This document shows, piece after piece, positions 1-8,988 of a DNA stretch of 64,000 nt (position 1 is the stretch's first letter; each line of letters begins with the position of its first letter). The stretch comes from Oceanospirillum sanctuarii (GTDB lineage Bacteria; Pseudomonadota; Gammaproteobacteria; Pseudomonadales; Halomonadaceae). The stretch lies in contig NZ_MTBA01000003.1 of NCBI RefSeq assembly GCF_002150805.1, positions 1 to 64,000 of the forward strand, read 5' to 3'. The notes under the pieces were generated by a model. It was not told where the DNA came from. It made no database searches and worked only from the letters and a program-made list of their open reading frames with translations. The translations under genes were made by a program, and so were the position numbers.

Positions 1-188
1 GCGCTGAGGCTCAATAATCAGCAACAAAGAGGTTGGTAGATGAGTTATTTAGAGGTTTCTTAGAAGTTGAAATCAGATAAATGCCGCATCACGACATTAG
101 TTGACTGTTATTAATATGTAGGTGTCGAACTTCTACCAGCATTTTTACCCAAGATGGTTACTGATATTCTCTTCTATGAAATACCCTT

Positions 189-817
189 AAGCTTATTCCT
201 TTAGGTCATCAAGTGACCATGGTTGGCGATTTACGCTGGTGGTAATTCGGGTTTGCAGCAGAGTTTAAAGAAGCTAATGACCTGTTGTTTGCAACGACGG
301 TACTTTTGACGGCCGGGAATTCCTGGGATCGTTGCGGAAATCTTTCGCAGTAAGAGTTTTGACTTTGAGATGCGTGACCTGAGGCCGGAAATTCCCAAAA
401 GTATGGGGCGATGACATTGCCAAGCTGGGGTTGGATAATGCCATCTTCCGCCCTCCAGTCGATAAGAAAAAGCTGGCGAGTCTGTTGGGTAGTGCGGATA
501 TTGGCATGCAGATCTTAGCTGATGTGCCAGCATTTTATTTCCAGACCTCACTGAATAAGTTTTTTGACTATATCGCCGCCAGTTTGCCAGTGATCAATAA
601 TTACCCGCGCTGGTTGGCGGGAATGATTGAACAGCATCATGTGGCTTTGCTGTTGAACCACGAAGCCCCTAAGCTATTTGCCGATGCTCTTGAAAAAGCG
701 CTGCAGGATAAAACACAACTTCAACTGCTTGGACTGAATGCTAGAGCCTTGGCAGGGCAGGAGTTTGATAGAAACAGACTATCGGATCAGTTTGCTCTGT
801 GGTTAACCACTAGTTGA
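189..817 (+). pseudogene. Glycosyltransferase family 4 remnant
   Basis: This is a decayed GT-B-fold glycosyltransferase of a surface-glycan cluster. The frame is open from 383 to 817 (first ATG 431) and encodes only the C-terminal nucleotide-sugar-binding part, with GLDNAIFRPPVDKK and then KFFDYIAASLPVINN, both typical of WbuB-like family-4 enzymes. Upstream, the piece from 189 to 245 reads LIPLGHQVTMVGDLR, which resembles the N-terminal strand of the same family, but it ends in a stop. The ~200 residues that should lie between are missing, so I read this as a pseudogene with an internal deletion and frameshifts. Bases 1-188 show no gene. A translated 128-residue fragment from 431 is possible but would not be an active enzyme. 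Confidence 0.6.
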
Positions 818-848
818 TCTGAGATTAAAATATACTGGTAAATCCCTT

Positions 849-1418
849 ATGTATGCAATTTTTAAACGTTTGTTGGATATTGTGGTGGCAGCTAGTTTGA
901 TCTTGCTGTTATCACCAATGTTTATCTTGGTAATACTTGGCATTAGGCTCTCTTCATCAGGCTCTATCTTTTACACTCAAGAGCGTTTAGGCTTTCGTGG
1001 CCGAGTGTTTAAACTGTATAAATTTCGCTCTATGACTAATGCCAAACGCGACTTGTCAGTACAGGTTCACCAAGGTAGTGACGAGATCACGGCAATCGGT
1101 CATTGGATCAGACGTTTTAAAATTGATGAACTACCACAACTGTTGAATGTGCTTAGCGGCGATATGTCCTTAGTTGGCCCAAGACCTTGTTTGCCTTCAT
1201 TACAAGCTTCGTTTAATAGCGATGGCCATAGACGCTTGGAAGTGCGACCAGGGCTGACTGGTCTCGCTCAGGTGAGAGGCAATATTTATCTTGATTGGCC
1301 TGAACGTTGGCAACTAGACCGCCAGTATGTCGATGATTTATCACTGGTGTTAGACATCAAGATTTTATTTAGAACAGTGCTGATTGTGATCTTAGGCGAG
1401 CAATGGGGTAAAAAATGA
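849..1418 (+). CDS. Initiating sugar-phosphate transferase (PglC-like)
   Basis: This monotopic phosphoglycosyl transferase should move a sugar phosphate from a UDP-sugar to undecaprenyl phosphate at the inner membrane, the first committed step of glycan assembly. At 189 residues it is of the small PglC type, lacking the extra N-terminal membrane domain of WbaP/WcaJ. One hydrophobic segment spans about residues 10-32. The conserved signatures follow: KLYKFRSM, then DELPQLLNVLSGDMSLVGPRP, then RPGLTGLAQVRG. Its stop overlaps the start of the next gene by 4 bases, so the two are translationally coupled. With PglD-, PglE- and PglF-like genes downstream, the natural substrate would be UDP-di-N-acetylbacillosamine or a close relative (inference). 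Confidence 0.9.
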   Translation: MYAIFKRLLDIVVAASLILLLSPMFILVILGIRLSSSGSIFYTQERLGFRGRVFKLYKFRSMTNAKRDLSVQVHQGSDEITAIGHWIRRFKIDELPQLLNVLSGDMSLVGPRPCLPSLQASFNSDGHRRLEVRPGLTGLAQVRGNIYLDWPERWQLDRQYVDDLSLVLDIKILFRTVLIVILGEQWGKK

Positions 1419-2368
1419 AAATAGGCATTGTCGGCGCTGTCAACAGCACTATGGTGACTTTGAAATCGCTGATCAAACATCAATTCGACATCACGCTAGT
1501 TATGGGGTTTGAACCGATTAATGCGGAAAATGTCAGCGGTCTGACCAATATGCGCAGTGTCTGTGAAGACTATAACCTTAACTATGTGCCTTTTGTCAAA
1601 ATCAACGACCATGCAGAGCTAATCGAACAGGCTGAGCTTGATGTGCTGTTTGTTGTGGGCTTCTCTCAGTTGGTATGCCAGCGCATTATCGAGGCGCCGA
1701 AACTTGGGGTTGTAGGCTTTCATCCGACAGACTTACCGAAAGGTAGAGGCCGTGCTCCCATTGCTTGGCTGGTGGCCAATCAGCAAGATGGCGCAGCAAA
1801 TTTTTTTGTGATCAACGATATCGCTGACTCCGGTCCTATTTTTGTTAAACAGCGTTTTGCGGTAACTGCATTAGATGATGCCACAACTGTTGAGCAAAAG
1901 ATTTTAGTAGCTATTGACTCAGCTTTAGATGAGTGGCTGCCGCAGCTGAAACAGGGTATTTGGGCTCCAGTGGCTCAAGAGCACAGTCAAGCGAGCGAAT
2001 ACGGTATCCGTAAACCCGAAGATGGTTTGATTGACTGGTCACTGCCCGCCGTGCAGATAGACCGCATCATTAAAGCTGCAGCTCCGCCGCACCCCGGTGC
2101 CTTTAGCTTTTTCAAGAAAGAGAAAATGCTGATCCTATCGTGTCGCTTGGAGCAGACGCTTAACATCCAAGGCATCATAGGCAGGGTGCTGAAGGTGGAG
2201 CAGGAGAGCCTATTGATACAAACTGGCAAAGGGTTGTTGTGGATAGATCGCTATCAATGTGGTGGAGATCGGCCAAAGATCGGTGAAAAACTTGGGTTTG
2301 ATAGCCAGTTGGAAATTTATCATCTGTTTCAAGAATTAGCCGCAATTAAACAAGCGATAGGAATTTAA
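1415..2368 (+). CDS. Formyltransferase-family protein (sugar or amino-sugar formylation)
   Basis: This 317-residue protein has the formyl-transferase fold of methionyl-tRNA formyltransferase and of sugar N-formyltransferases. The N10-formyl-THF core is visible: GFHPTDLPKGRGRAPI (the HxP..P..RG element) and, about 30 residues on, IADSGPIF, which carries the conserved Asp. The C-terminal third is short and unlike the tRNA-binding domain of Fmt. Because it is locked between a phosphoglycosyl transferase (4-base overlap) and a deacetylase (one base apart), it more likely N-formylates an amino sugar than initiator tRNA. The substrate is not readable from the sequence. Confidence 0.75.
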   Translation: MKIGIVGAVNSTMVTLKSLIKHQFDITLVMGFEPINAENVSGLTNMRSVCEDYNLNYVPFVKINDHAELIEQAELDVLFVVGFSQLVCQRIIEAPKLGVVGFHPTDLPKGRGRAPIAWLVANQQDGAANFFVINDIADSGPIFVKQRFAVTALDDATTVEQKILVAIDSALDEWLPQLKQGIWAPVAQEHSQASEYGIRKPEDGLIDWSLPAVQIDRIIKAAAPPHPGAFSFFKKEKMLILSCRLEQTLNIQGIIGRVLKVEQESLLIQTGKGLLWIDRYQCGGDRPKIGEKLGFDSQLEIYHLFQELAAIKQAIGI

Positions 2369-2369
2369 T

Positions 2370-3047
2370 ATGGCCAACGTGTTAGTTATTGCCCCTCATG
2401 CTGATGATGAAGTACTCGGCTGTGGTGGCGTGATTGCCAAGCACAGAGCTCAAGGTTATAACGTATATGTTGCGATTATGACCAATGCAGCCCTAGGTGC
2501 ACCTGAGCTGTTTAAACAAGAGCAAATTGACGAGGTAAGGGCAGAGGCGAAAAAAGCCCACCAACTGCTCGATGTAACAGAAACATTTTTCTACAATATG
2601 CCCGCTCCGCAACTTGAGCAATACCCAAACTACAAGATAGCTTCTACACTCAATCAGCTGATTCGCGAGATTCAAGCTCATATCGTCTATGTGCCTCATA
2701 AAGGTGATCTGCATCTTGACCATGGAGCCATATATAATGCGGCTTTAGTGGCTACCCGTCCAGTGCCTGGTCAAACAGTAAAGCATGTCTTTGCCTATGA
2801 AACTCTCTCAGAAACAGAATGGGGACATCCTTCTGCGGATGCGGTTTTTATCGCTAATAAATTTGTCGATATCAGTGGGACTTTCCTAACCAAAAAGCTT
2901 GCAGCAATGAGCAGCTTTAACTCTCAATTAAAACCTTTTCCTAATAGTCGTTCTTTGCAAGCCTTAGAACATCAAGCGCGATTACGTGGTGCCGCTGTAG
3001 GGGTGATGGCTGCTGAAGCCTTTTCAGTATTACGTACTATTGACTAG
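2370..3047 (+). CDS. PIG-L family deacetylase
   Basis: This is a LmbE/PIG-L zinc-dependent N-deacetylase of 225 residues. The metal-binding signature APHADDEVLGCGG sits at residues 8-20, and a second His motif, HKGDLHLDHGAIYNAA, supplies the third ligand. Members remove acetyl groups from N-acetyl amino sugars or related compounds. It starts one base after the formyltransferase. Placed next to a formyltransferase, a plausible order of action is deacetylation of an N-acetyl sugar followed by formylation of the freed amine; this pairing is inference. It ends 72 bases before the acetyltransferase gene. Confidence 0.85.
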   Translation: MANVLVIAPHADDEVLGCGGVIAKHRAQGYNVYVAIMTNAALGAPELFKQEQIDEVRAEAKKAHQLLDVTETFFYNMPAPQLEQYPNYKIASTLNQLIREIQAHIVYVPHKGDLHLDHGAIYNAALVATRPVPGQTVKHVFAYETLSETEWGHPSADAVFIANKFVDISGTFLTKKLAAMSSFNSQLKPFPNSRSLQALEHQARLRGAAVGVMAAEAFSVLRTID

Positions 3048-3119
3048 GAATAAATCTTTGCAAATCAATGCTCTCGGTAAAACTATTATACTTAGCGTTG
3101 CTATTTTCTGGAGCTAAAC

Positions 3120-3752
3120 ATGTCTCAATCAACCAAAAGGCTTGCATTATACGGTGCAGGGGGCCATGGAAAAGTAGCAGCAGAGATTGCCGAGCAAATC
3201 GGTTGGGATGATATATCTTTTTTTGATAATAAGTATGGCGAAAAAACTCAATGTGGTCGTTGGCCTATCGTCGGTAATGAGCTCGCGTTGTTTGAGCGCC
3301 TAAATGAGTTCGACAGTATATTCGTTAGCATTGGTAATAATCAGATCAGAGCCAATAAGCAAACAGCACTTATAGATGCAGGTGCATCTTTGGCTATATT
3401 GATAAGTCCTCGAGCAATTATCAGTCCATCTGTTCAAGTCGGTTATGGTAGCTTGATTGTACAGGGGGCAATCATCAATATTGGCAGCCAAATAGGTAGT
3501 GGAGTTATTATCAATACTGGCGCATGTGTTGATCATGATTGTAATGTAGAGGATTTCGCCCACATTTGTCCTGGAACGATGCTCTCAGGAGGAGTTCAAG
3601 TAAAAAAAGGGGCTTGGGTTGGTATAGGCTCATCCATTATCCAAAGCGTAGTTATAGGCCAAGACTGCCTTATCGGTGCTGGTAGTGTCGTAGTATCAGA
3701 TATTGCAGACAACACTAAAGCATTCGGTGTACCAGCTAAAATAAAACATTAA
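3120..3752 (+). CDS. PglD/NeuD-like sugar O/N-acetyltransferase
   Basis: This 210-residue acetyl-CoA-dependent transferase has two parts. The first is an N-terminal nucleotide-sugar-binding Rossmann-like domain with LYGAGGHGKVAAEIA at about residues 10-24. The second is a left-handed beta-helix of hexapeptide repeats from about 100 to 205. H139 in CVDHDCNVEDFAHI corresponds to the catalytic base of the PglD family, with H148 nearby. In UDP-di-N-acetylbacillosamine synthesis this enzyme acetylates the 4-amino group made by the aminotransferase encoded 22 bases downstream. A good ribosome site (GGAG) lies about 7 bases before the ATG. Confidence 0.85.
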   Translation: MSQSTKRLALYGAGGHGKVAAEIAEQIGWDDISFFDNKYGEKTQCGRWPIVGNELALFERLNEFDSIFVSIGNNQIRANKQTALIDAGASLAILISPRAIISPSVQVGYGSLIVQGAIINIGSQIGSGVIINTGACVDHDCNVEDFAHICPGTMLSGGVQVKKGAWVGIGSSIIQSVVIGQDCLIGAGSVVVSDIADNTKAFGVPAKIKH

Positions 3753-3774
3753 CGCATAAGGTATTAAAGTAATA

Positions 3775-4941
3775 ATGTTAAACGGACCTTTTTCTCCTTG
3801 GCCTTCTTTCACTCAAGAAGAAGCCGATGCTATAAGCAATGTTTTATTATCAAATAAAGTCAACTATTGGACTGGGCAGGAGGGGCGGCTGTTCGAGAAG
3901 GAGTTTGCCGAATTTTCTGATAGCAAGTATGCCATAGCTTTAGCGAATGGGACGGTCGCTTTGGATTTGGCATTTCAGGCTTTGGGCATTGGTGTTGGTG
4001 ATGAAGTCATCGTTACCTCTCGTACGTTTCTTGCCTCGGTTTCTAGTATTGTTAATGCTGGTGCTGTGCCTATATTTGCAGATGTGGATGCAGACTCACA
4101 AAATATTACGGCAGATACTATCCGGGCTGTTTTGACTGATAAAACCAAAGCTATTGTTTGCGTGCATCTGGCAGGTTGGCCCTGTGATATGGATCCTATT
4201 ATCGCTCTGGCAGAAGAGTATGATCTGTATGTTGTGGAAGACTGTGCTCAGGCGCACGGTGCCCGATATAAAGACAGCTCTGTTGGTTCTCTGGGGCATG
4301 TGGGTTGCTGGTCGTTTTGTCAGGACAAGATTATGACCACTGGCGGCGAAGGCGGTATGGTCACCACCAATGATCATGAGCTCTGGTCCCGTATGTGGTC
4401 GTTTAAAGATCATGGTAAAAGCTGGGAAGCGGTTTATGAGCGCGAACACCCACCGGGCTTCCGCTGGTTGCATGAATCTTTTGGTACCAATTGGCGGATG
4501 ACAGAGATGCAAGCGGTTCTTGGTCGAATTCAATTGCAGCGTATGCCGCAATGGCACGAGAAACGCTTATCTTATAGTGAGAAAATCTGGGATACCGCCA
4601 GGCACTTACCTAGACTGCGTGTGCCGGAAACTCCTTCTGATACCATACATGCCGCTTACAAGTGTTATGTGTTTGTTGAAGGTACTGAGGCTGAGCGTGA
4701 CGAGATTATGCAACGGATAAATGGCGCAGGTGTACCTTGTTTCTCTGGCTCCTGCTCGGAGGTTTATCTCGAAAAAGCTTTCGACAATACAGGCTGGCGT
4801 CCGAGGGAACCCTTGCCTATAGCAAAGATATTGGGCGAAACCAGCCTGATGTTCCTAGTGCACCCAACACTGACTCAAGGTGAAGTGGATAAAACATGTC
4901 AGGTTCTGGTTGATATTGTTTCTGCTGTACTGGGTGAGTAG
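3775..4941 (+). CDS. DegT/DnrJ/EryC1 aminotransferase (PglE-like)
   Basis: This PLP-dependent sugar aminotransferase has 388 residues, the normal length. D156 in VVEDCAQAHGA should contact the pyridine nitrogen and K185 in SFCQDKIMTTGGEGG should form the Schiff base. These enzymes aminate the 4-keto sugar made by a dehydratase such as the one encoded next (4996-6939), and the product is then acetylated by the PglD-like enzyme. Base composition rises towards GC within this gene compared with the AT-rich genes before it, so it may be near the boundary between the variable and conserved parts of the cluster (inference). Confidence 0.88.
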   Translation: MLNGPFSPWPSFTQEEADAISNVLLSNKVNYWTGQEGRLFEKEFAEFSDSKYAIALANGTVALDLAFQALGIGVGDEVIVTSRTFLASVSSIVNAGAVPIFADVDADSQNITADTIRAVLTDKTKAIVCVHLAGWPCDMDPIIALAEEYDLYVVEDCAQAHGARYKDSSVGSLGHVGCWSFCQDKIMTTGGEGGMVTTNDHELWSRMWSFKDHGKSWEAVYEREHPPGFRWLHESFGTNWRMTEMQAVLGRIQLQRMPQWHEKRLSYSEKIWDTARHLPRLRVPETPSDTIHAAYKCYVFVEGTEAERDEIMQRINGAGVPCFSGSCSEVYLEKAFDNTGWRPREPLPIAKILGETSLMFLVHPTLTQGEVDKTCQVLVDIVSAVLGE

Positions 4942-4995
4942 TTCCCTTCAGTATTTCTGAGCTTCTTGTTTTAACTGTTTTAAGGCGACCACTTT

Positions 4996-6939
4996 ATGCC
5001 TCGGCACTTCCATCAAAAAGTCTCTACTCTAAGCCGTAGCCGCAAAAAAGCGATAATGATTGCCGCGGACATTGTTATGATTCCGTTGGCACTCTGGGCT
5101 GCCTGGGCGTTGCGTCTGGGTGAGATTATGTCACTCAAAGAGATGCAGCTTCATTGGTGGATGTTTGTTGCGGTCATTCCAGCGGGTATTCTGATTTTTG
5201 CCAAGCTGGGGCTGTATCGTGCTGTGGTTCGCTTTATGGGTGGGCAGGCGGTAGTCGCCGTGGCTAAAGGGGCTGCGGTTATGGCTCTGCTGCTCTGGTC
5301 GCTGGCTTATACTCTGCAGTTGCAGGGGTTTCCCCGTTCTGTACCTATCAATTTTGCCTTGGTTCTGTTGGTTTTTATTGGTGGCAGTCGTGTATTGGTG
5401 CGTAGTTATTATCAGTGGCTGATTAAGCACTTTACCGAGAAAGAAGCCGTACTTATCTATGGTGCCGGTGGTGCCGGTACTCAGTTAGCGTCTGCTTTAA
5501 TGCCGGGTCATGAATTTTACCCGGTGGCTTTTATCGATGATGATAAAGCCCTGTGGAAGCATACTGTGCAGGGTATCCGTGTGCACCCGCCGCAGGATAT
5601 TCAAAAGCTTGTTGATGACCATGGCATTAAAAAAGTGCTGCTAGCCCTGCCTAATGCCAGTAAGCAGCAACGTAAAGCCGTGCTGGATCGCTTGTCCCCT
5701 TTCCCGATACATGTGCAGACTATCCCCTCTATGCCGGAAATCCTGGCCGGTAGTGCCAGTGTGGATCAGTTACAGGAGGTGGATCTCGAGGATTTGCTGG
5801 GGCGGGACCCAGTGCCGCCGAAAGAAGAGCTGTTCACCGCCTGTATTGAAGCAAAAACAGTACTGGTAACAGGTGCCGGTGGCTCTATCGGCTCAGAACT
5901 GTGCCGCCAGATTGTTAAGGCAAAACCTGACACTCTGATTCTGTATGAGCAGAGTGAATTTGCTCTCTATGCGATTGAGCAGGAGCTGTGCAAACTGATT
6001 GCTGAGCACTCCCTTAACCTACGCGTCTTGCCTGTGCTGGGTTCTGTCTGTAACCGACAGCGTCTGCAGGAGCTGTTCCAACGTTATCCTGTGCATACCG
6101 TTTATCACGCGGCGGCCTATAAACACGTACCTATTGTTGAACACAATATTTTTGAAGGCATCCGCAATAATATTGTGGGTACGCAGACGGTTGCTGAACT
6201 GGCCAAGGAGTTTGCAGTACAGCATTTTGTGCTTATCTCTACCGACAAAGCGGTACGCCCCACCAATGTTATGGGGGCTACCAAGCGTTTTGCTGAGATG
6301 GTTGTGCAGGACCTGGCCGTAGAGTCCGCGGTCACGGTATTCAGTATGGTGCGTTTTGGTAATGTACTGGGCTCATCCGGCTCTGTTGTGCCTCTGTTCC
6401 GTAAGCAGATTGAGACAGGCGGCCCTTTAACGGTGACCCATCCGGAGATTACCCGTTTTTTTATGACTATACCTGAAGCATCCCAGCTGGTGATTCAGGC
6501 GGGAGCCATGGCTCAGGGCGGCGATGTTTTTGTACTGGATATGGGGCAGCCGGTTAAAATTGTTGATCTGGCAAAACGCATGATTCACCTGTCCGGGTTT
6601 GAGGTGAAAGATGAGAGCCATCCCCAAGGGGATATTGAGGTGGTTTTCAGCGGTTTGCGCCCCGGTGAGAAGCTTTATGAAGAGCTGCTGATCGGTGACA
6701 ATGTAACCGGTACCGGCCATGAAAAAATCATGCGGGCCAATGAAGAGCTGTTGGATAGCCTCACACTGCAGCAGTATTTGCAAAAACTGTCTGATTACGA
6801 AAAGCAGAATGACTGTGCCTCTGCCCGTGCTCTGCTGCAAAAAGCGGTCAGTGGTTTTAAGCCTTCTTCAGATCTGGTGGATTTGCTTATGCCTCCAGTA
6901 GCTAAAATCGCTGACAAAGTTAGTGGCCAATTGCATTAA
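4996..6939 (+). CDS. Membrane nucleotide-sugar 4,6-dehydratase (WbpM/PglF-like)
   Basis: This 647-residue protein has the WbpM/PglF/CapD layout. About four N-terminal membrane segments lie within residues 15-135, followed by a first Rossmann domain (YGAGGAGTQLASAL) and a second, catalytic SDR domain starting at VLVTGAGGSIGSEL. The STDKAVRPTNVMGATKR stretch is the modified active site of the 4,6-dehydratase/5-epimerase group. It should convert UDP-GlcNAc to the 4-keto-6-deoxy sugar used by the aminotransferase. Such genes often sit at the 3' end of O-antigen or capsule clusters, which fits the intact IS element and housekeeping sugar genes beyond it. Confidence 0.92.
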   Translation: MPRHFHQKVSTLSRSRKKAIMIAADIVMIPLALWAAWALRLGEIMSLKEMQLHWWMFVAVIPAGILIFAKLGLYRAVVRFMGGQAVVAVAKGAAVMALLLWSLAYTLQLQGFPRSVPINFALVLLVFIGGSRVLVRSYYQWLIKHFTEKEAVLIYGAGGAGTQLASALMPGHEFYPVAFIDDDKALWKHTVQGIRVHPPQDIQKLVDDHGIKKVLLALPNASKQQRKAVLDRLSPFPIHVQTIPSMPEILAGSASVDQLQEVDLEDLLGRDPVPPKEELFTACIEAKTVLVTGAGGSIGSELCRQIVKAKPDTLILYEQSEFALYAIEQELCKLIAEHSLNLRVLPVLGSVCNRQRLQELFQRYPVHTVYHAAAYKHVPIVEHNIFEGIRNNIVGTQTVAELAKEFAVQHFVLISTDKAVRPTNVMGATKRFAEMVVQDLAVESAVTVFSMVRFGNVLGSSGSVVPLFRKQIETGGPLTVTHPEITRFFMTIPEASQLVIQAGAMAQGGDVFVLDMGQPVKIVDLAKRMIHLSGFEVKDESHPQGDIEVVFSGLRPGEKLYEELLIGDNVTGTGHEKIMRANEELLDSLTLQQYLQKLSDYEKQNDCASARALLQKAVSGFKPSSDLVDLLMPPVAKIADKVSGQLH

Positions 6940-6961
6940 TCCTTGTTTTTGATATTTTAGT

Positions 6962-6985
6962 AAAAGCGGTCACAGGATCGCTTTT
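6962..6985 (+). terminator. Weak hairpin after the dehydratase gene
   Basis: Arms AAAAGCG and CGCTTTT enclose a 10-base loop about 20 bases after the dehydratase stop. There is no clean T tract beyond the T's of the arm, so terminator function is uncertain. Confidence 0.35.
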
Positions 6986-7003
6986 ATGCATCTTGGATTC
7001 AAG

Positions 7004-8063
7004 TAATAAGTGCAATCCAATTTACGCAGCGAGTAAATCAACTCGCTGCGCCATAAAGAGTTCATTCGGTGACTGACATCCTCGTGTTTTTCGGGGACTG
7101 TTATTCAGTCGATCCATCACCCTTTGGACATCATCATCCGTAACCTGGTTGAAGTCTGTTCCCTTTGGAAAATGCTCTCTGATTAAGCCATTCGTATTTT
7201 CATTGATACCTCGCTCCCAAGAGGAGTAGGGATGGGCAAAATAGATTTCAGCATTAAGCTCTTTAGCTATCGTCTCATGACCTGAAAACTCCATCCCATT
7301 ATCAAAGGTGATCGTATGCACTTTGTCTTTCAGAGGCGTCATTGCATCGACCGCAGCTTGCGCAAGGTCTCCCGCATGCTTGCTGTTGAGCCTGACGATT
7401 ATGGTGTACAGGGCTTTACGCTCAACCAGGGTTAGCAGGGCCCCTTTACGTCCTCCACCGATCACAGTATCTCCCTCCCAATCCCCTATGCGACTGCGTT
7501 CATCAACAATTAAAGGCCGCTTTTCAATGCAGACCCTGTTCTTAATCTTGCCGCGATGATCATAGCGACCATAACGCTTGCGATAAGGTTTTAAGACGAC
7601 TCGAAGATGCTGATACAGGTCTCCTCCTTGTGCTTTATCCTGGTAAATAATCTGATAGATCGTTTCGTGATGCAGCTCAACACCTGCATACTTAGCCAGA
7701 TAGTCTGCCACCTGTTGAGGGCTGAGTTCCTGACGAATCAAGACCTCAATACATATAAGGATTCTTGGGGTAACTTTCGTAGCTTTGTATGCCTTCTTTT
7801 TCCTTTCTTCAGCAAGCTTGTGAGCCTGCTTTGGGCGGTATCCGCGGAAGCCTTTATTTCTTCCCAGTTCACGAGATAGCGTAGAAAAGCTCCGACCAAT
7901 GTGTTCTGCAATCTCTTTTTGATTCAGGCCTGCTTTCTTTAATGAATAGATCTGGTATCGTTCGTTTTCGGTCAAGTGTATATAGCTCATTGTGCAATTT
8001 CCTTTGGCGAGAAAATGGCCGAACTATACCGCTTGACCACCCCTCAAGGAATTGCACTTATTA
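7004..8063 (-). mobile_element. IS30-family insertion sequence (copy 1)
   Basis: The element is about 1.06 kb and carries one transposase gene on the minus strand. The ends match as inverted repeats: TAATAAGTGCAAT at 7004-7016 and its complement at 8051-8063, with the similarity continuing imperfectly inwards (CC). The outermost few T/A bases may be target DNA rather than element. If the element begins at AAGTGCAAT, both sides carry AT as a 2-base target duplication. It separates the polysaccharide genes from galU. Confidence 0.85.
7022..7990 (-). CDS. IS30-family transposase
   Basis: This intact 322-residue transposase has an N-terminal helix-turn-helix (LTENERYQIYSLKKAGLNQK, then SFSTLSRELGRN) of the kind that binds IS30 ends. 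The DDE catalytic core follows: GDWEGDTVIGGG with the first Asp, TFDNGMEFSGH with the second, and WERGINENTNGLIREHFPKG with the Glu. The length is usual for the family and no stops interrupt it, so the element may still be mobile. It differs clearly from the second IS30 transposase at 61771-62787. Confidence 0.95.
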   Translation of the reverse strand: MSYIHLTENERYQIYSLKKAGLNQKEIAEHIGRSFSTLSRELGRNKGFRGYRPKQAHKLAEERKKKAYKATKVTPRILICIEVLIRQELSPQQVADYLAKYAGVELHHETIYQIIYQDKAQGGDLYQHLRVVLKPYRKRYGRYDHRGKIKNRVCIEKRPLIVDERSRIGDWEGDTVIGGGRKGALLTLVERKALYTIIVRLNSKHAGDLAQAAVDAMTPLKDKVHTITFDNGMEFSGHETIAKELNAEIYFAHPYSSWERGINENTNGLIREHFPKGTDFNQVTDDDVQRVMDRLNNSPRKTRGCQSPNELFMAQRVDLLAA

Positions 8064-8090
8064 TCCGAAACCGCGCATTATGAGGTTGTT

Positions 8091-8960
8091 ATGTCTTCCA
8101 CATTAAAAAAAGCCATTATTCCTGTGGCGGGTCTGGGTACCCGTCTGTTGCCGATCAGTAAGTCGATCCCGAAAGAGATGGTGCCTGTGGTAGACCGGCC
8201 ACTGATTCAGCACGTGGTGGAAGAAGCCATAGCAGCGGGCCTGAACGAAATTATTCTGGTCACTCGCGGTGGTAAGTCAGCCGTGGAAGATCATTTTGAC
8301 AGCCACTATGAGATTGAAACCGAGCTGGAGCGCAAAGGAAAAACCGCTTTGCTGGAAGCTCTGCGGGCGATTGCGCCGCCACAGCTGAAAGTGACCAGTG
8401 TTCGCCAGGATCGGGCTTTGGGTTTAGGGCATGCGATCTATTGTGCGGCACATCTGGTAAATGCGGACGAGCCTTTTGCTGTGATTCTGCCGGATGTTTT
8501 GGTTAAGACTCAGCCGGGTGTTACAGATTCGAATAACGATCTGAAGTGGATGGTTGAAACCTATCAGGCAACACAGGCAGCGCAGATTATGGTAGAGCAG
8601 GTGCCGTTAGAGCGTGTTAATCAGTACGGTATTGTTGATTGCTGTGGCAGCGAACCGGAGGCGGGGCAAAGCCTTGCGTTAAAAGGTATGGTGGAAAAAC
8701 CGGCTCCAGAAGAAGCACCCAGTCAGCTGTCTGTTATAGGCCGTTATATTCTGCCGGGTGAGGTTATGCAGTTGTTGGCTGAAACCCAGCCGGGTGCCGG
8801 TGGTGAAATTCAGCTGACGGATGCTATTGCAGCGCTTATTGCTAAAGGCAGTGCCGTTGAAGCCTACCGTATGAGCGGGCGTACTTTTGACTGTGGTTAT
8901 ATTCAGGGCTGGCTGCAGGCGAATACGGTTCTGGGGCGTGAAGCGGGTCTGATTGATTAA
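8091..8960 (+). CDS. galU: UTP--glucose-1-phosphate uridylyltransferase
   Basis: GalU makes UDP-glucose from glucose-1-phosphate and UTP. The 289-residue protein shows the nucleotide-binding loop VAGLGTRLLPISKSIPKEM near the N-terminus, GLGHAI at mid-length, and PDVL for the metal site. I start it at ATG 8091, after GAGG at 8082-8085. An upstream in-frame ATG at 8052 lies inside the IS30 inverted repeat and is not likely to be used. Because the IS ends only about 28 bases before the start, transcription probably comes from within or through the IS. pgi follows 28 bases on. Confidence 0.93.
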   Translation: MSSTLKKAIIPVAGLGTRLLPISKSIPKEMVPVVDRPLIQHVVEEAIAAGLNEIILVTRGGKSAVEDHFDSHYEIETELERKGKTALLEALRAIAPPQLKVTSVRQDRALGLGHAIYCAAHLVNADEPFAVILPDVLVKTQPGVTDSNNDLKWMVETYQATQAAQIMVEQVPLERVNQYGIVDCCGSEPEAGQSLALKGMVEKPAPEEAPSQLSVIGRYILPGEVMQLLAETQPGAGGEIQLTDAIAALIAKGSAVEAYRMSGRTFDCGYIQGWLQANTVLGREAGLID

Positions 8961-8988
8961 GCATGAGCGCTCTCGCAGGATGTAAAGT

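Noticed and set aside
5247-5254. GGCGGTAG, the core of the ops element used by RfaH
   Set aside because: It lies inside the dehydratase coding region (GGQAVVAV) and the bases after it do not complete the ops consensus. An eight-base match in 64 kb is expected by chance.
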